DNA from: Nocardioides massiliensis
Lineage (GTDB): Bacteria > Actinomycetota > Actinomycetes > Propionibacteriales > Nocardioidaceae
Direction of reading: 5' to 3'
Assembly (NCBI RefSeq): GCF_030811215.1
Contig: NZ_JAUSQM010000001.1
Span: 1,860,001 to 1,924,000 of the forward strand
DNA: 64,000 nucleotides
Both the position numbers and the translations under genes were made by a program. The notes under the pieces are model-generated. The model saw only the letters and a program-made list of their open reading frames with translations, did not search any database and was not told the origin of the DNA. How positions within the stretch are numbered: position 1 is the first letter of the stretch; every line of letters starts with the position of its first letter. Shown here one piece after another: positions 9,291 through 19,636 of the stretch.

Positions 9291-9293
9291 GCT
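9288..9293 (+). promoter_or_regulatory. -10 box of a probable leaderless promoter for tsaB
   Basis: TAGGCT overlaps the response regulator stop codon and lies eight bases before the GTG at 9302. It suggests that tsaB-rimI-tsaD has its own promoter, which would be needed because the exporter cassette separates it from tsaE. Confidence 0.45.
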
Positions 9294-9301
9294 TGGGCCT
9301 C

Positions 9302-9964
9302 GTGCTCCTCGCCCTCGACACCGCCACCCCCGACGTCACCGTCGCCCTGCGCGACGACGAACGCGTCGTGGCGAGCGCCGGCGGTGATCACCCGATGCGC
9401 CACGGCGAGCAGCTCGCACCGGCCATCGCCGAGGTGCTCGCCGCCGTCGACGCGACGCCCCGCGACGTCACCGCGATCGCGGTCGGCACGGGGCCGGGAC
9501 CCTTCACGGGCCTGCGCGTCGGCATCGTCACGGCGCGCACGATGGCCGCGGTGCTGGGGATCCCGACGTACGGCGTGTGCACGCTCGACGTCCTCGCCGC
9601 ACAGGCCGCCGACACCGGGGTGGTCGAGGGCCGCTTCCTGGTCGCCAGCGACGCGCGGCGCAAGGAGGTCTATTGGGCGGCGTACGACGTCGCGGGTCCG
9701 GGTGAGCAGGTGGTGCGTCTCGACGGTCCGCAGGTGGGTGCCGCTGCCGATCTGCCGGCCGAGCTGCGCGCGCTGCCGGTCGTCGGGGAGGGCGGGCGTC
9801 TCTACCCCGTCGCGTTCGGTGACGTCCGGGGTCCGGAGCGGCCGTCGGCGGCCGTGCTCGCCGAGGTCGTCGCCGCCGAGCGGGTCGAGTTGCGCGATCC
9901 CGAACCCCTCTACCTCCGCCGGCCCGACGCGGTCGAGCCCACGCCGCGCCGGCGGGTCTCGTGA
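9302..9964 (+). CDS. tsaB: tRNA threonylcarbamoyladenosine biosynthesis protein TsaB
   Basis: The non-catalytic ASKHA partner of TsaD in t6A formation. The 220-residue protein opens LLALDTATPDVTVAL and has the family loop GTGPGPFTGLRVG and the helix that follows. GTG at 9302 is preferred since homologues begin at this point and a -10 box stands eight bases upstream; TTG at 9293 is the alternative. Its stop overlaps the rimI start (GTGA). TsaE is encoded separately at 4817-5806. Confidence 0.92.
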   Translation: MLLALDTATPDVTVALRDDERVVASAGGDHPMRHGEQLAPAIAEVLAAVDATPRDVTAIAVGTGPGPFTGLRVGIVTARTMAAVLGIPTYGVCTLDVLAAQAADTGVVEGRFLVASDARRKEVYWAAYDVAGPGEQVVRLDGPQVGAAADLPAELRALPVVGEGGRLYPVAFGDVRGPERPSAAVLAEVVAAERVELRDPEPLYLRRPDAVEPTPRRRVS

Positions 9965-10430
9965 GCACCGTGACGGTCGCGCTGCGTGCCGGAGAAGCGG
10001 CCGACCTGGCGGCGCTCGCCGCGCTCGAGCACGCCTGCTTCGGCGCTGACGCCTGGGACACGGGCTCCCTGCGCGCCGAGCTCACCGGCCCGGGCCGGCA
10101 GCTGCGCGTGGCGACCGATGACGCCGGGAGCATGGTCGGCTACGCCGACGTGCTCGTCGCCGGCGACGTCGCCGACCTGCTGCGCATCGCCACCGACCCG
10201 TCCGCGCGGCGCACCGGTGTCGCCACGGCGTTGCTCGGCGACGCGGTCGCCCATGCCCGAGCGGCCGGCGCCGACCGGATGCTGCTCGAGGTCAGCGACG
10301 CCAACGCAGGAGCCGTCGCGTTCTACACCGCGCGCGGCTTCACCCCGATCGACGTACGCCCGCGCTACTACCGCGACGGCAGTGCCGCGCTGGTGCTGCG
10401 GCGCGACCTCGCACTCCCGGGAGGAACGCA

Positions 10431-10434
<4 letters not shown>
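9961..10434 (+). CDS. rimI: Ribosomal protein S18-alanine N-acetyltransferase
   Basis: A 157-residue GNAT enzyme acetylating the N-terminal alanine of ribosomal protein S18 (and possibly other proteins). The acetyl-CoA loop [10 protein letters not shown] and the AxxFY motif ([10 protein letters not shown]) are clear. Its place between tsaB and tsaD, with GTGA overlaps on both sides, is the standard actinobacterial arrangement and supports the name. Confidence 0.9.
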
Positions 10435-11477
<1,043 letters not shown>

Positions 11478-11478
11478 C

Positions 11479-12705
11479 TCAGCCCTGGGCCTGTGGGTGC
11501 AGCAGGGTGAGGCGCTGGTCGGCGTTCTCGGACCAGGGCAGCACCTCGGAGACCAGCTCCACGGTGCCGTCGAGGTCGAGGCGCAGCACGGCGTACTCCG
11601 CCGGGCCCTCCCCGTCGCTCTGGTCGACGCTCACCAGCAGCGAGTCCGCGTCCTCCCACGCTGACTGGATCACGAAGAACTGCAGGCCCTGTGGGGCCGT
11701 GAAGTCCACGACCGTCTCCCCGGTGGTGGCGTCCAGCACCGAGATGCCCGGGTCGCCCCCTCCGCTGCGATAGGCCGGCCCTGCGCTGAGGAAGCGGCCG
11801 TCGGGACTGAAGTCGCGCAGCCCCTGCTCGCAGGTGCGCTCCCAGGCCGGCTGGCCGGTCGCGACGTCGATCACCGCGAAGCAGCCGGTGTTGTCGGCGC
11901 GGACGTCGACCTGCGCGGTCACGCGTCCGGTGGCGGCGTCGAGACCCTCGAAGCCCTCCGGCGGGGTGCCGATCGGGGTCGCGGTGCCGTCGGGGGAGAT
12001 CCGTTGCAGCGTGGGTGACTCCGCCTTGGTGGCCGGCTCGACCAGGGTGATGACGTCGTCGCCGGCGAAGCCGCGCGGGACGGTGCCGTCGGACAGGTCC
12101 GCGCGCCACAGTTCGACGCCATCGGCGTCGACCACGACCAGCTCTGCGGTGTCCCCCTCCCGCACGACGTACGCCGTACGCCCGGTGGCGGGGTCGTGGG
12201 CAGGCGCGGCCGAGGGGAACCCGTCGGTGACCGCACCGTCGGCGTCGAGGATCCAGCCGTAGCGGTCCTCGCCCTGCACGTAGCCCTGCACGAACCACCC
12301 GTCCCCGAGCGGCACGGCCTGCTGGGTGGTGCCGAGGTCGTCGACCTGCAGGTCGCCGAGGCGCAGCGTCTGACCGTCGACGACGAACCCGGTGGTCGCC
12401 GGAGGCTCGCCCGGCTCCGCGTCGCGCAGGTCGAGCGGGACCACGCGGCCGTAGTCCAGCTGCACGACGGCGGGCTCGTCGATCGGGTCGTCGACCCGCG
12501 AGCCCTCGTTGCCGAGCAGCAACGCGCCGGGCACCGCCGCGCCGGCGACGATCGCCAGCGCGGCGAGCCCGGTGCCGATGCGCCGGCGGCGCTGGATGCC
12601 GCGGGCGGTGGACTTGATGTCGTCGAGTCCGATCGGGGTGAGGTCCGGTCGGTCCGCCTGGGTGCGCAGCGTGCGCACCAGGTCCAGCTCGTCGAGGGGA
12701 CTCAT
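11479..12705 (-). CDS. Membrane-anchored propeller-like protein encoded with the sigma factor
   Basis: A 408-residue protein of unknown function. It has a short cytosolic N-terminus (about 55 residues), a single membrane segment (IGTGLAALAIVAGAAVPGALLL) and a large extracytoplasmic part. That part contains repeated short beta-rich units with DG/ATG turns (WILDADGAV, VVDADGVELW, VLDATTGETV), suggesting a WD40/PQQ-like propeller. It overlaps the sigma factor stop by ATGA. In this position an anti-sigma factor is expected, and the cytosolic tail could serve as one, but I see no ZAS zinc motif (HxxxCxxC). Homologues next to SigE-type sigma factors are frequent in Nocardioidaceae; their role is not established. 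Confidence 0.75.
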   Translation of the reverse strand: MSPLDELDLVRTLRTQADRPDLTPIGLDDIKSTARGIQRRRRIGTGLAALAIVAGAAVPGALLLGNEGSRVDDPIDEPAVVQLDYGRVVPLDLRDAEPGEPPATTGFVVDGQTLRLGDLQVDDLGTTQQAVPLGDGWFVQGYVQGEDRYGWILDADGAVTDGFPSAAPAHDPATGRTAYVVREGDTAELVVVDADGVELWRADLSDGTVPRGFAGDDVITLVEPATKAESPTLQRISPDGTATPIGTPPEGFEGLDAATGRVTAQVDVRADNTGCFAVIDVATGQPAWERTCEQGLRDFSPDGRFLSAGPAYRSGGGDPGISVLDATTGETVVDFTAPQGLQFFVIQSAWEDADSLLVSVDQSDGEGPAEYAVLRLDLDGTVELVSEVLPWSENADQRLTLLHPQAQG

Positions 12706-13286
12706 CGGGCCTCCTCCCCCTCTCGGTCGGTCTCTGTCGGGTCGGAGCGGTAGCCGGCCAGCGCCTGGGTCTCGGTGGCGCGGCCGCGCAGGGTTGCCAG
12801 GGCACGGGAGGCCTGCGACTTCACGGTGCCGGGGGAGATCCCCAGCACCTGGGCGATCTCCGCCTCGCTCATGTCCTCGTAGTAGCGCAGCACCACCACG
12901 GCCCGCTGCTTGCGGGGCAGGGTCTGCACGAAGTCCCACAGCGCGGCCTGGAGGCCGTCATCGGGCACGTCGGCGTACGCCCGGTCGGGCAACGCGTCGC
13001 TGGCGTGCTCACGGCGCTTCCACGCGCGGCGCCACAGGGAGTTGTGCTCGTTGACGAGGATCCGGCGGACGTAGCCGTCGATCACCTGCTGGTCGCGCAC
13101 CTTGTCCCACGACAGATACAGCTTGGCGAGCGCGGTCTGCACGAGGTCCTCGGCGGTGTGCCGGTCCCCGCTGAGCAGGTACGCCGTCCGCAACAGCGAC
13201 GGCTGGCGCGCGGCCATGTAGGAGGCGAACTCGGCGTCGCGGTCAGCCGCCCGACTGCTCGCCACCCGGTCGGTCTCGCCGGCCAT
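12702..13286 (-). CDS. RNA polymerase sigma factor, SigE (ECF) family
   Basis: A 194-residue ECF sigma factor. Region 2 includes the core-binding and -10 recognition segment LLRTAYLLSGDRHTAEDLVQ; region 4 includes LPRKQRAVVVLRYYEDMSE and the helix-turn-helix IAQVLGISPGTVKSQ. The start is the ATG at 13286, preceded by GGGAGG five bases away; longer forms have no site. It is coupled to the membrane protein downstream. A 24-bp perfect palindrome lies 66 bases upstream. The inducing signal is unknown. Confidence 0.9.
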   Translation of the reverse strand: MAGETDRVASSRAADRDAEFASYMAARQPSLLRTAYLLSGDRHTAEDLVQTALAKLYLSWDKVRDQQVIDGYVRRILVNEHNSLWRRAWKRREHASDALPDRAYADVPDDGLQAALWDFVQTLPRKQRAVVVLRYYEDMSEAEIAQVLGISPGTVKSQASRALATLRGRATETQALAGYRSDPTETDREGEEAR

Positions 13287-13351
13287 GCCCACCTCCCGTA
13301 CGGGTATGCCGGCCGCGGCATCTCGTGCCTGCATCGGCCCCTCCATCCTTC

Positions 13352-13375
13352 CTGGTCCACCGGCCGGTGGACCAG
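13352..13375. repeat. 24-bp perfect palindrome in the sigma factor/mscR intergenic region
   Basis: Arms CTGGTCCACCGG and its exact complement meet without a spacer. A second small palindrome, GTGTCGACAC (13375-13384), abuts it. It sits between two divergent starts (13286 and 13510), so an operator is more likely than a terminator. No binding protein can be named. Confidence 0.6.
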
Positions 13376-13509
13376 TGTCGACACCAAGACGCGAGGGGCG
13401 CGTCGCAGGTTGCATCGGGGTGCTCGCCGCCCTGCCGGTGGCGTGCCCATGGTCACTAGGGTGGGGGCAGCGGGACGGAGTGGTCCTGCAGCGAGCTTGA
13501 GGAGGAGAC

Positions 13510-14628
13510 GTGGCGCAGCAGGTACGCGCAGTGGTGGCACGAGCCAAGGGCGAGCCGGTCGAGGTGGTCACGATCAACGTGCCCGACCCGGGGCCGGGCG
13601 AGGCAGTGGTGAAGGTGCAGGCCTGCGGGGTCTGCCACACCGACCTGCACTACCGCGAAGGCGGCATCAACGACGACTTCCCGTTCCTCCTCGGTCACGA
13701 GGCGGCGGGTGTCGTCGAGGCCGTCGGGGAGGGCGTCACGGCGATCGCGCCCGGTGACTTCGTCGTCCTCAACTGGCGCGCGGTCTGCGGTGAGTGCCGC
13801 GCCTGCAAGCGCGGCCAGCTGGAGTACTGCTTCGCCACGCACAACGCGACGCAGAAGATGACGCTCGCCGAGGGTCCGGACGCTGGCACCGAGCTCTCCC
13901 CGGCGCTGGGCATCGGCGCGTTCGCGGAGAAGACCCTGGTCGCGGCCGGTCAGTGCACCAAGGTCGACGAGTCGGCCCGCCCGGCGGCGGTCGGCCTGCT
14001 CGGCTGCGGCGTGATGGCCGGCATCGGTGCGGCGATCAACACCGGGGCCGCGACCCGCGGCAAGTCGGTCGCGGTCATCGGCTGCGGCGGTGTGGGCGTG
14101 GCCGCGGTCGCGGGCGCTGCGCTCGCCGGCTCCAGCCCGATCATCGCGGTCGACATCGACGCCAAGAAGCTCGAGGCGGCCAAGAAGCTCGGCGCCACCC
14201 ACACGGTCGACTCGTCCCAGGTCGACGCGGTGGAGGAGATCAAGCGCATCTGCGCCGAGACCTACGAGGGCGCCGAGGGCGCCGACGTGGTCGTCGAGGC
14301 GGTCGGTCGCCCGGAGACCTGGAAGCAGGCGTTCTATGCCCGCGACCTCGCCGGCGTCGTGGTCCTCGTGGGAGTCCCCACGCCCGACATGCAGGTGCCC
14401 GAGCTGCCGCTGATCGACGTGTTCGGCCGCGGCGGTGCCCTGAAGTCCAGCTGGTACGGCGACTGCCTGCCCGAGCGCGACTTCCCGATGCTGGTCGACC
14501 TCTACCAGCAGGGGCGGCTCGACCTGGACGCGTTCGTCACCGAGGAGATCGGCATCGACGACATCGAGGCGGCCTTCGAGAAGATGCACCACGGTGACGT
14601 GCTCCGCTCGGTGGTGATCCTCAAGTGA
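13510..14628 (+). CDS. S-(hydroxymethyl)mycothiol dehydrogenase (mycothiol-dependent formaldehyde dehydrogenase)
   Basis: A zinc alcohol dehydrogenase of 372 residues oxidising S-(hydroxymethyl)mycothiol with NAD+ to S-formylmycothiol, which detoxifies formaldehyde. Catalytic zinc ligand region [14 protein letters not shown] and GHEAAG, structural zinc [18 protein letters not shown] fold [13 protein letters not shown] followed by acidic VDID. The GTG at 13510 follows GAGGAGGAGAC, a strong ribosome site. A TAGGGT box near 13457 could be its -10. The metallo-hydrolase start overlaps its stop, the same pairing seen in mycobacteria and streptomycetes, and the match to this subfamily is good. Confidence 0.93.
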   Translation: MAQQVRAVVARAKGEPVEVVTINVPDPGPGEAVVKVQACGVCHTDLHYREGGINDDFPFLLGHEAAGVVEAVGEGVTAIAPGDFVVLNWRAVCGECRACKRGQLEYCFATHNATQKMTLAEGPDAGTELSPALGIGAFAEKTLVAAGQCTKVDESARPAAVGLLGCGVMAGIGAAINTGAATRGKSVAVIGCGGVGVAAVAGAALAGSSPIIAVDIDAKKLEAAKKLGATHTVDSSQVDAVEEIKRICAETYEGAEGADVVVEAVGRPETWKQAFYARDLAGVVVLVGVPTPDMQVPELPLIDVFGRGGALKSSWYGDCLPERDFPMLVDLYQQGRLDLDAFVTEEIGIDDIEAAFEKMHHGDVLRSVVILK

Positions 14629-15236
14629 CCGCACGCATCGATCACGGCACCACGTCGGGCACCTTCAGCCTCGACGGGCAGACCTTCGACGTCGACAACA
14701 ACGTGTGGGTGGTGGGCGACGACACCGAGTGCGTCGTCATCGACGCCCCGCACGACGTCGACGGCATCATGGCGGTCGTCGGCGACCGCACCGTGCGCGC
14801 GATCCTGCTCACCCACGCCCACGACGACCATGTGCGGGTCGCTCCGGCGCTGCGGGAGCGGACGCAGGCGCCGTTGCTGCTGCACCCCGACGACAAGCCG
14901 TTGTGGGAGCTCACCCACCCCGACGAGCTGTGGGACGCCGACCTCACCGACGGCCGCACCATCGAGATCGGCGGCACGTCGCTGCAGGTCATCCACACGC
15001 CCGGGCACGCTCCGGGCGCGGTCTGCTTCTACGCCCCCGACCTGGGGTGCGTCTTCACCGGCGACACGCTGTTCAACGGTGGTCCGGGAGCGACCGGACG
15101 CTCGTACTCCGACGAGGACCTGATCAAGTCCTCCATCCGCACCCGGCTCTTCCCGCTGCCCGACGACACGGTCGTCCACACCGGCCACGGTGACGACACG
15201 ACGATCGGCGCGGAGAAGGCGACGCTCGGGGAGTAG
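14625..15236 (+). CDS. MBL-fold metallo-hydrolase partner of the mycothiol dehydrogenase
   Basis: A glyoxalase-II-like metallo-beta-lactamase of 203 residues. The metal motif is THAHDDH (HxHxDH), followed by [13 protein letters not shown] and the bridging Asp in FTGDTLF and the last His in HTGHGDDTT. Coupled to the dehydrogenase (GTGA overlap), it probably hydrolyses S-formylmycothiol to formate and mycothiol. That activity is inferred from the pairing, not visible in sequence. A 17-bp inverted repeat follows 17 bases after the stop. Confidence 0.9.
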   Translation: MTARIDHGTTSGTFSLDGQTFDVDNNVWVVGDDTECVVIDAPHDVDGIMAVVGDRTVRAILLTHAHDDHVRVAPALRERTQAPLLLHPDDKPLWELTHPDELWDADLTDGRTIEIGGTSLQVIHTPGHAPGAVCFYAPDLGCVFTGDTLFNGGPGATGRSYSDEDLIKSSIRTRLFPLPDDTVVHTGHGDDTTIGAEKATLGE

Positions 15237-15253
15237 CCCGACCGCGACCCCTC

Positions 15254-15298
15254 AACGGTGTCGTCTGGTGTCAGCAGGTGGCACCAGACGACACCGTT
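15254..15298. repeat. Perfect 17-bp inverted repeat after the metallo-hydrolase (terminator or mobile palindrome)
   Basis: Arms AACGGTGTCGTCTGGTG (15254-15270) and its exact complement (15282-15298) enclose 11 bases. There is no run of T after the stem, so a classic terminator is only one option. Positions 15274-15289, GCAGGTGGCACCAGAC, are identical over 16 bases to the complement of 35871-35886 inside the palindrome beside the DUF559 gene, which suggests a shared repeat family. Confidence 0.75.
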
Positions 15299-15325
15299 GT
15301 CGTCTGCTCGGGACCAAAGGCCCAC

Positions 15326-15337
15326 TGACACGTGTCA
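15326..15337. promoter_or_regulatory. 12-bp palindrome TGACACGTGTCA
   Basis: A perfect palindrome 82 bases before the membrane protein start at 15420, in the only gap upstream of that gene. It may be an operator; the cognate regulator is unknown. Confidence 0.4.
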
Positions 15338-15419
15338 TTGAGCGGTAGGCCGGGTAGGCGCGGTCTTCGTACGTTGTTCTCGGGAGGGGAAAGAGCCCCT
15401 CACAACGGAAGGAAATCTC

Positions 15420-16007
15420 ATGCGCGCGGCACTCGACCGGCTCATCTCCTGGACTGGAATCCTGCTCGCCCTCGTCCTGCTCGTCGCGGGCGGACTGCTC
15501 ACCTGGGCCAGCATGTTCATCGGCGACCAGGTCGACCAGCAGCTCTCCGACCAGGAGATCGTCATGCCGACCGAGGAGGCGATCGATGCCGACGAGGCGC
15601 TGACCGACGAGGACCGGGACGCGCTGCGTGAGTTCGCCGGTGAGCCCCTCGACAACGGTCCGAAGGCCAAGGCCTACGCCGACAACTACATCCTCCGGCA
15701 CATGGAGGCCGCCACCGGTGGCGAGACCTACAACTCGCTCGGCGCGGTCCAGCGCGAGGCGTGCGCCGACCCCGAGAGCGAGGAGTGCGCGCAGGTGAAC
15801 GCCCAGCGCGACACCGCGTTCAAGGGCAACACCCTGCGCGGCCTGCTGCTCTACGGCTACGCGTTCGCCACGATGGGCACGATCGCCGGGTACGCCGCCA
15901 TCGGTGCCTTCGTCGGCGCGGTCCTGCTGCTGATCCTCGCCGGTCTCGGGATGCGGCACGCCAAGCGCGCCGAGGAGGAGCGCAAGGCGGGCGTCACCAC
16001 CGTCTGA
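15420..16007 (+). CDS. Two-helix membrane protein with extracytoplasmic domain
   Basis: A 195-residue protein I recognise only as an actinobacterial family of unknown function. Membrane segments lie at about residues 10-34 (WTGILLALVLLVAGGLLTW) and 150-180 (MGTIAGYAAIGAFVGAVLLL), with some 110 acidic, charged residues between them, including two cysteines, and a basic C-terminal tail (RHAKRAEEERK). The ATG is preceded by AAGGAAATCTC, a good ribosome site. Some database entries of this family carry the label 'aromatic ring-opening dioxygenase LigA', for which I see no support. It is a single-gene unit: hairpins stand on both sides. Confidence 0.75.
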   Translation: MRAALDRLISWTGILLALVLLVAGGLLTWASMFIGDQVDQQLSDQEIVMPTEEAIDADEALTDEDRDALREFAGEPLDNGPKAKAYADNYILRHMEAATGGETYNSLGAVQREACADPESEECAQVNAQRDTAFKGNTLRGLLLYGYAFATMGTIAGYAAIGAFVGAVLLLILAGLGMRHAKRAEEERKAGVTTV

Positions 16008-16025
16008 CCCACGCCGTCTCGCAGG

Positions 16026-16069
16026 ACGTCATACGCCCCCGGAGCTATAGCCCCGGGGGCGTATGACGT
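16026..16069. terminator. Bidirectional terminator between convergent genes
   Basis: Arms ACGTCATACGCCCCCGG (16026-16042) and the exact complement (16053-16069), with a 10-base loop. It serves the membrane protein on the plus strand and ends on the TAA stop (16069-16071) of the methyltransferase on the minus strand. Confidence 0.85.
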
Positions 16070-17316
16070 TAGGGGGCGGTCTGCGCGGGGCTGAGCGGCT
16101 CGACCAGGAACGCGCAGCCCTTGTCGGCCACGCGCGTGAGGACGAGCGTGGCGGCGCTGTCGCCGCGCAGGGCAAGCCGGGGGCGCAGCTGCTCGGGCGT
16201 CACCGCGACGCCGCGGGTCTTGATGGTGAGCGCCCCGATCCCGCGCGCGCGCAAGGCGGCGCGCAACGGCTTCTCCCGGAACGGCACCTCCTCGACGACG
16301 CGGTAGCCGCGCGCGAAGGGGGTGGAGTACGCCGCATCCGCCGTCACCCAGGCGATCCGCGGGTCGACCAGCCGGCCATCGACGCCCGCGGCCACGGCCG
16401 TGACCAGGCCGGCGCGGATCACCGCGCCGTCCGGCTCGTAGAGGAAGGCGCCGACGTCCCCGACGGGGCGGTCGGCGGGGGTGAGGTGCCAGGGGTCGTC
16501 CTCCTCGGTGAGGGTGGCGAGACCGCCGGCGCCGAGCACCGTTGCGCGTCGCGCACAGGTCGCCAGCCACGACGACCACAGCACGGCCTCCTTCACGTCG
16601 CCGCGGTCGCTGACCCACTCGGCCTCGATACCGCCCGGGACCAGGTCGTGATCCAGACCGGGCGCGAGCTTCACGACCGAGGCGCGGCGCAGCAGCGACG
16701 TGATGAACGACCACGGCGGCGTCCACCCCTCGGCGTCGAAGACACGTCCTCGCGCCCCGCGGCGGGCCGGGTCGGCGTACACCACGTCGAAGGGGGAGAG
16801 GTCGAGAGTCGTGCCGTCGGCGACCTGGACCGCTCCGGGCAGGTCGAGGGCCTCGAGGTTGGCGCGGGCGATCGCCACCCGCAGCGGGTCGGTGTCGACG
16901 CCGGCCGCGGTCAGACCCGCGTCCGCGAAGGCGACGAGGTCGCCGCCGATGCCGCAGCCGAGGTCGAGCAGGGAGTGCGGGGTCGCCGCGGTGAGGCGCC
17001 CAGCCCGATGGCGGGCCACCGGCAGCCGCGTCGCCTGCTCGAGGCCGTCGGGAGTGAAGTACATCCGCGACGCGAGCTCGCCGAACTTCGCCACCGCGCG
17101 GATCCGCAGCTCGGCCTGGGCGAGGGCGGTCGTCGCCCGCTCGGCGGACGCACCGGTGCGGCGTACGGCCTCGGCGCGGGCGACCGGGTCCGCATGCTCC
17201 GCGCACGCCTGCTCGGCCCGGGCGAGAAGCTGCTGACCGGGTGGGGTGAGCAGCCAGGCGAACGCGTCGGGATCCACGCCGTCATCCAACCAGGACGGTC
17301 GCTGTGGCGCCCCCAC
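16069..17316 (-). CDS. Class I SAM-dependent methyltransferase with THUMP-like domain
   Basis: A 415-residue protein of an actinobacterial family. Residues 117-126 (LLDLGCGIGG) are the SAM-binding motif I, VDTDP the acidic motif, and VVYADPARRG the probable catalytic-side motif IV (DPAR). The C-terminal 130 residues, with LTIKTRGVAVTPEQLR, match the THUMP-like domain. An RNA substrate is plausible but not shown. The GTG at 17316 has no good ribosome site, so a slightly later start is possible. It runs divergently from groES; CIRCE boxes begin 11 bases upstream, so heat-shock operators may also affect it. Confidence 0.82.
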   Translation of the reverse strand: MGAPQRPSWLDDGVDPDAFAWLLTPPGQQLLARAEQACAEHADPVARAEAVRRTGASAERATTALAQAELRIRAVAKFGELASRMYFTPDGLEQATRLPVARHRAGRLTAATPHSLLDLGCGIGGDLVAFADAGLTAAGVDTDPLRVAIARANLEALDLPGAVQVADGTTLDLSPFDVVYADPARRGARGRVFDAEGWTPPWSFITSLLRRASVVKLAPGLDHDLVPGGIEAEWVSDRGDVKEAVLWSSWLATCARRATVLGAGGLATLTEEDDPWHLTPADRPVGDVGAFLYEPDGAVIRAGLVTAVAAGVDGRLVDPRIAWVTADAAYSTPFARGYRVVEEVPFREKPLRAALRARGIGALTIKTRGVAVTPEQLRPRLALRGDSAATLVLTRVADKGCAFLVEPLSPAQTAP

Positions 17317-17326
17317 GCCTGAGGTG

Positions 17327-17353
17327 TTGGCACTCGACTTGACCGAGTGCTAA
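17327..17353. promoter_or_regulatory. CIRCE operator 1 of groES-groEL1
   Basis: TTGGCACTC-N9-GAGTGCTAA, 8 and 9 matches of 9 to the CIRCE half-sites TTAGCACTC/GAGTGCTAA. HrcA is the known repressor of such sites. The spacer contains the TTGACC -35 box, so binding would block the promoter directly. Confidence 0.9.
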
Positions 17354-17367
17354 CCGCGGCCTAGATT
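17339..17367 (+). promoter_or_regulatory. groES promoter
   Basis: -35 TTGACC (17339-17344), 17-base spacer, -10 TAGATT (17362-17367): close to the housekeeping sigma consensus and placed between and within two CIRCE boxes. Confidence 0.8.
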
Positions 17368-17372
17368 TCGGA

Positions 17373-17399
17373 TTGGCACTCTCCGCGTGAGTGTGCCAG
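17373..17399. promoter_or_regulatory. CIRCE operator 2 of groES-groEL1 (degenerate)
   Basis: TTGGCACTC-N9-GTGTGCCAG; the second half-site is weaker. It lies just after the -10 box, so a bound repressor would cover the transcription start. Confidence 0.7.
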
Positions 17400-17493
17400 C
17401 TCGTGTGGCGCGACCCCCGCGACGGCGCGCCGGCCATGAGCACCCCCAATCGACAACACGCGAATCACTTCAGCGAAAGTGGAGGTCGACATC

Positions 17494-17790
17494 GTGTCGG
17501 TCAGCATCAAGCCCCTCGAGGACCGGATCGTCGTCAAGCAGGTCGACGCCGAGCAGACCACTGCCTCGGGCCTCGTGATCCCGGACACCGCCAAGGAGAA
17601 GCCCCAGGAGGGCGAGGTCGTGGCGGTCGGTCCCGGCCGTTTCAACGACGACGGTGACGAGCGCGTCCCGATGGACATCAGCGTCGGCGACAAGGTCATC
17701 TACAGCAAGTACGGCGGCACCGAGGTCAAGTACGGCGGCGAGGAGTACCTCATCCTGTCCGCGCGTGACGTCTTGGCCATCGTCTCCTGA
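17494..17790 (+). CDS. groES: Co-chaperonin GroES
   Basis: The 98-residue lid of the chaperonin, a heptamer that caps GroEL. It has the N-terminal [11 protein letters not shown], the mobile loop [10 protein letters not shown], and [11 protein letters not shown] with the C-terminal [13 protein letters not shown] at 17494 is preceded by GGAGG eight bases upstream; an earlier in-frame GTG adds five unlikely residues. groEL1 follows after 104 bases containing a hairpin. Heat-shock control by HrcA is indicated by two CIRCE boxes. Confidence 0.96.
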   Translation: MSVSIKPLEDRIVVKQVDAEQTTASGLVIPDTAKEKPQEGEVVAVGPGRFNDDGDERVPMDISVGDKVIYSKYGGTEVKYGGEEYLILSARDVLAIVS

Positions 17791-17808
17791 CGAACTGGCA
17801 CTTCGGCT

Positions 17809-17842
17809 GCCCGCCAGAAGATCCCTGCGATCCCTGGCGGGC
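17809..17842 (+). terminator. Hairpin between groES and groEL1 (attenuator or processing site)
   Basis: Arms GCCCGCCAG (17809-17817) and exact complement (17834-17842), 16-base loop with the direct repeat GATCCCTG, then TGCTGTCTTT. It could lower groEL1 relative to groES or mark mRNA cleavage. Confidence 0.5.
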
Positions 17843-17864
17843 TGCTGTCTTTGTGCGTCGCTGA

Positions 17865-19517
<1,653 letters not shown>

Positions 19518-19541
19518 CGGTTCCGCTTTTCACGACAGCCC

Positions 19542-19577
19542 GCACGCCCCCGGCTCCGCACGGAGCCGGGGGCGTGC
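19542..19577 (+). terminator. Terminator of groES-groEL1
   Basis: Arms GCACGCCCCCGGCTCCG (19542-19558) and the exact complement (19561-19577) form a very strong hairpin with a tetraloop after closing, 25 bases after the groEL1 stop. Confidence 0.85.
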
Positions 19578-19636
19578 GTCGTCCGCGGGCCCGCCTACGA
19601 TGGACGCGCCTGTCGTCCGAGCGAGAGCGGTGCCTG

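Noticed and set aside
15420-16007. Naming the two-helix protein an aromatic-ring-opening dioxygenase (LigA)
   Set aside because: No metal-binding or catalytic residues; it is a small membrane protein and the label appears to be a database artefact.
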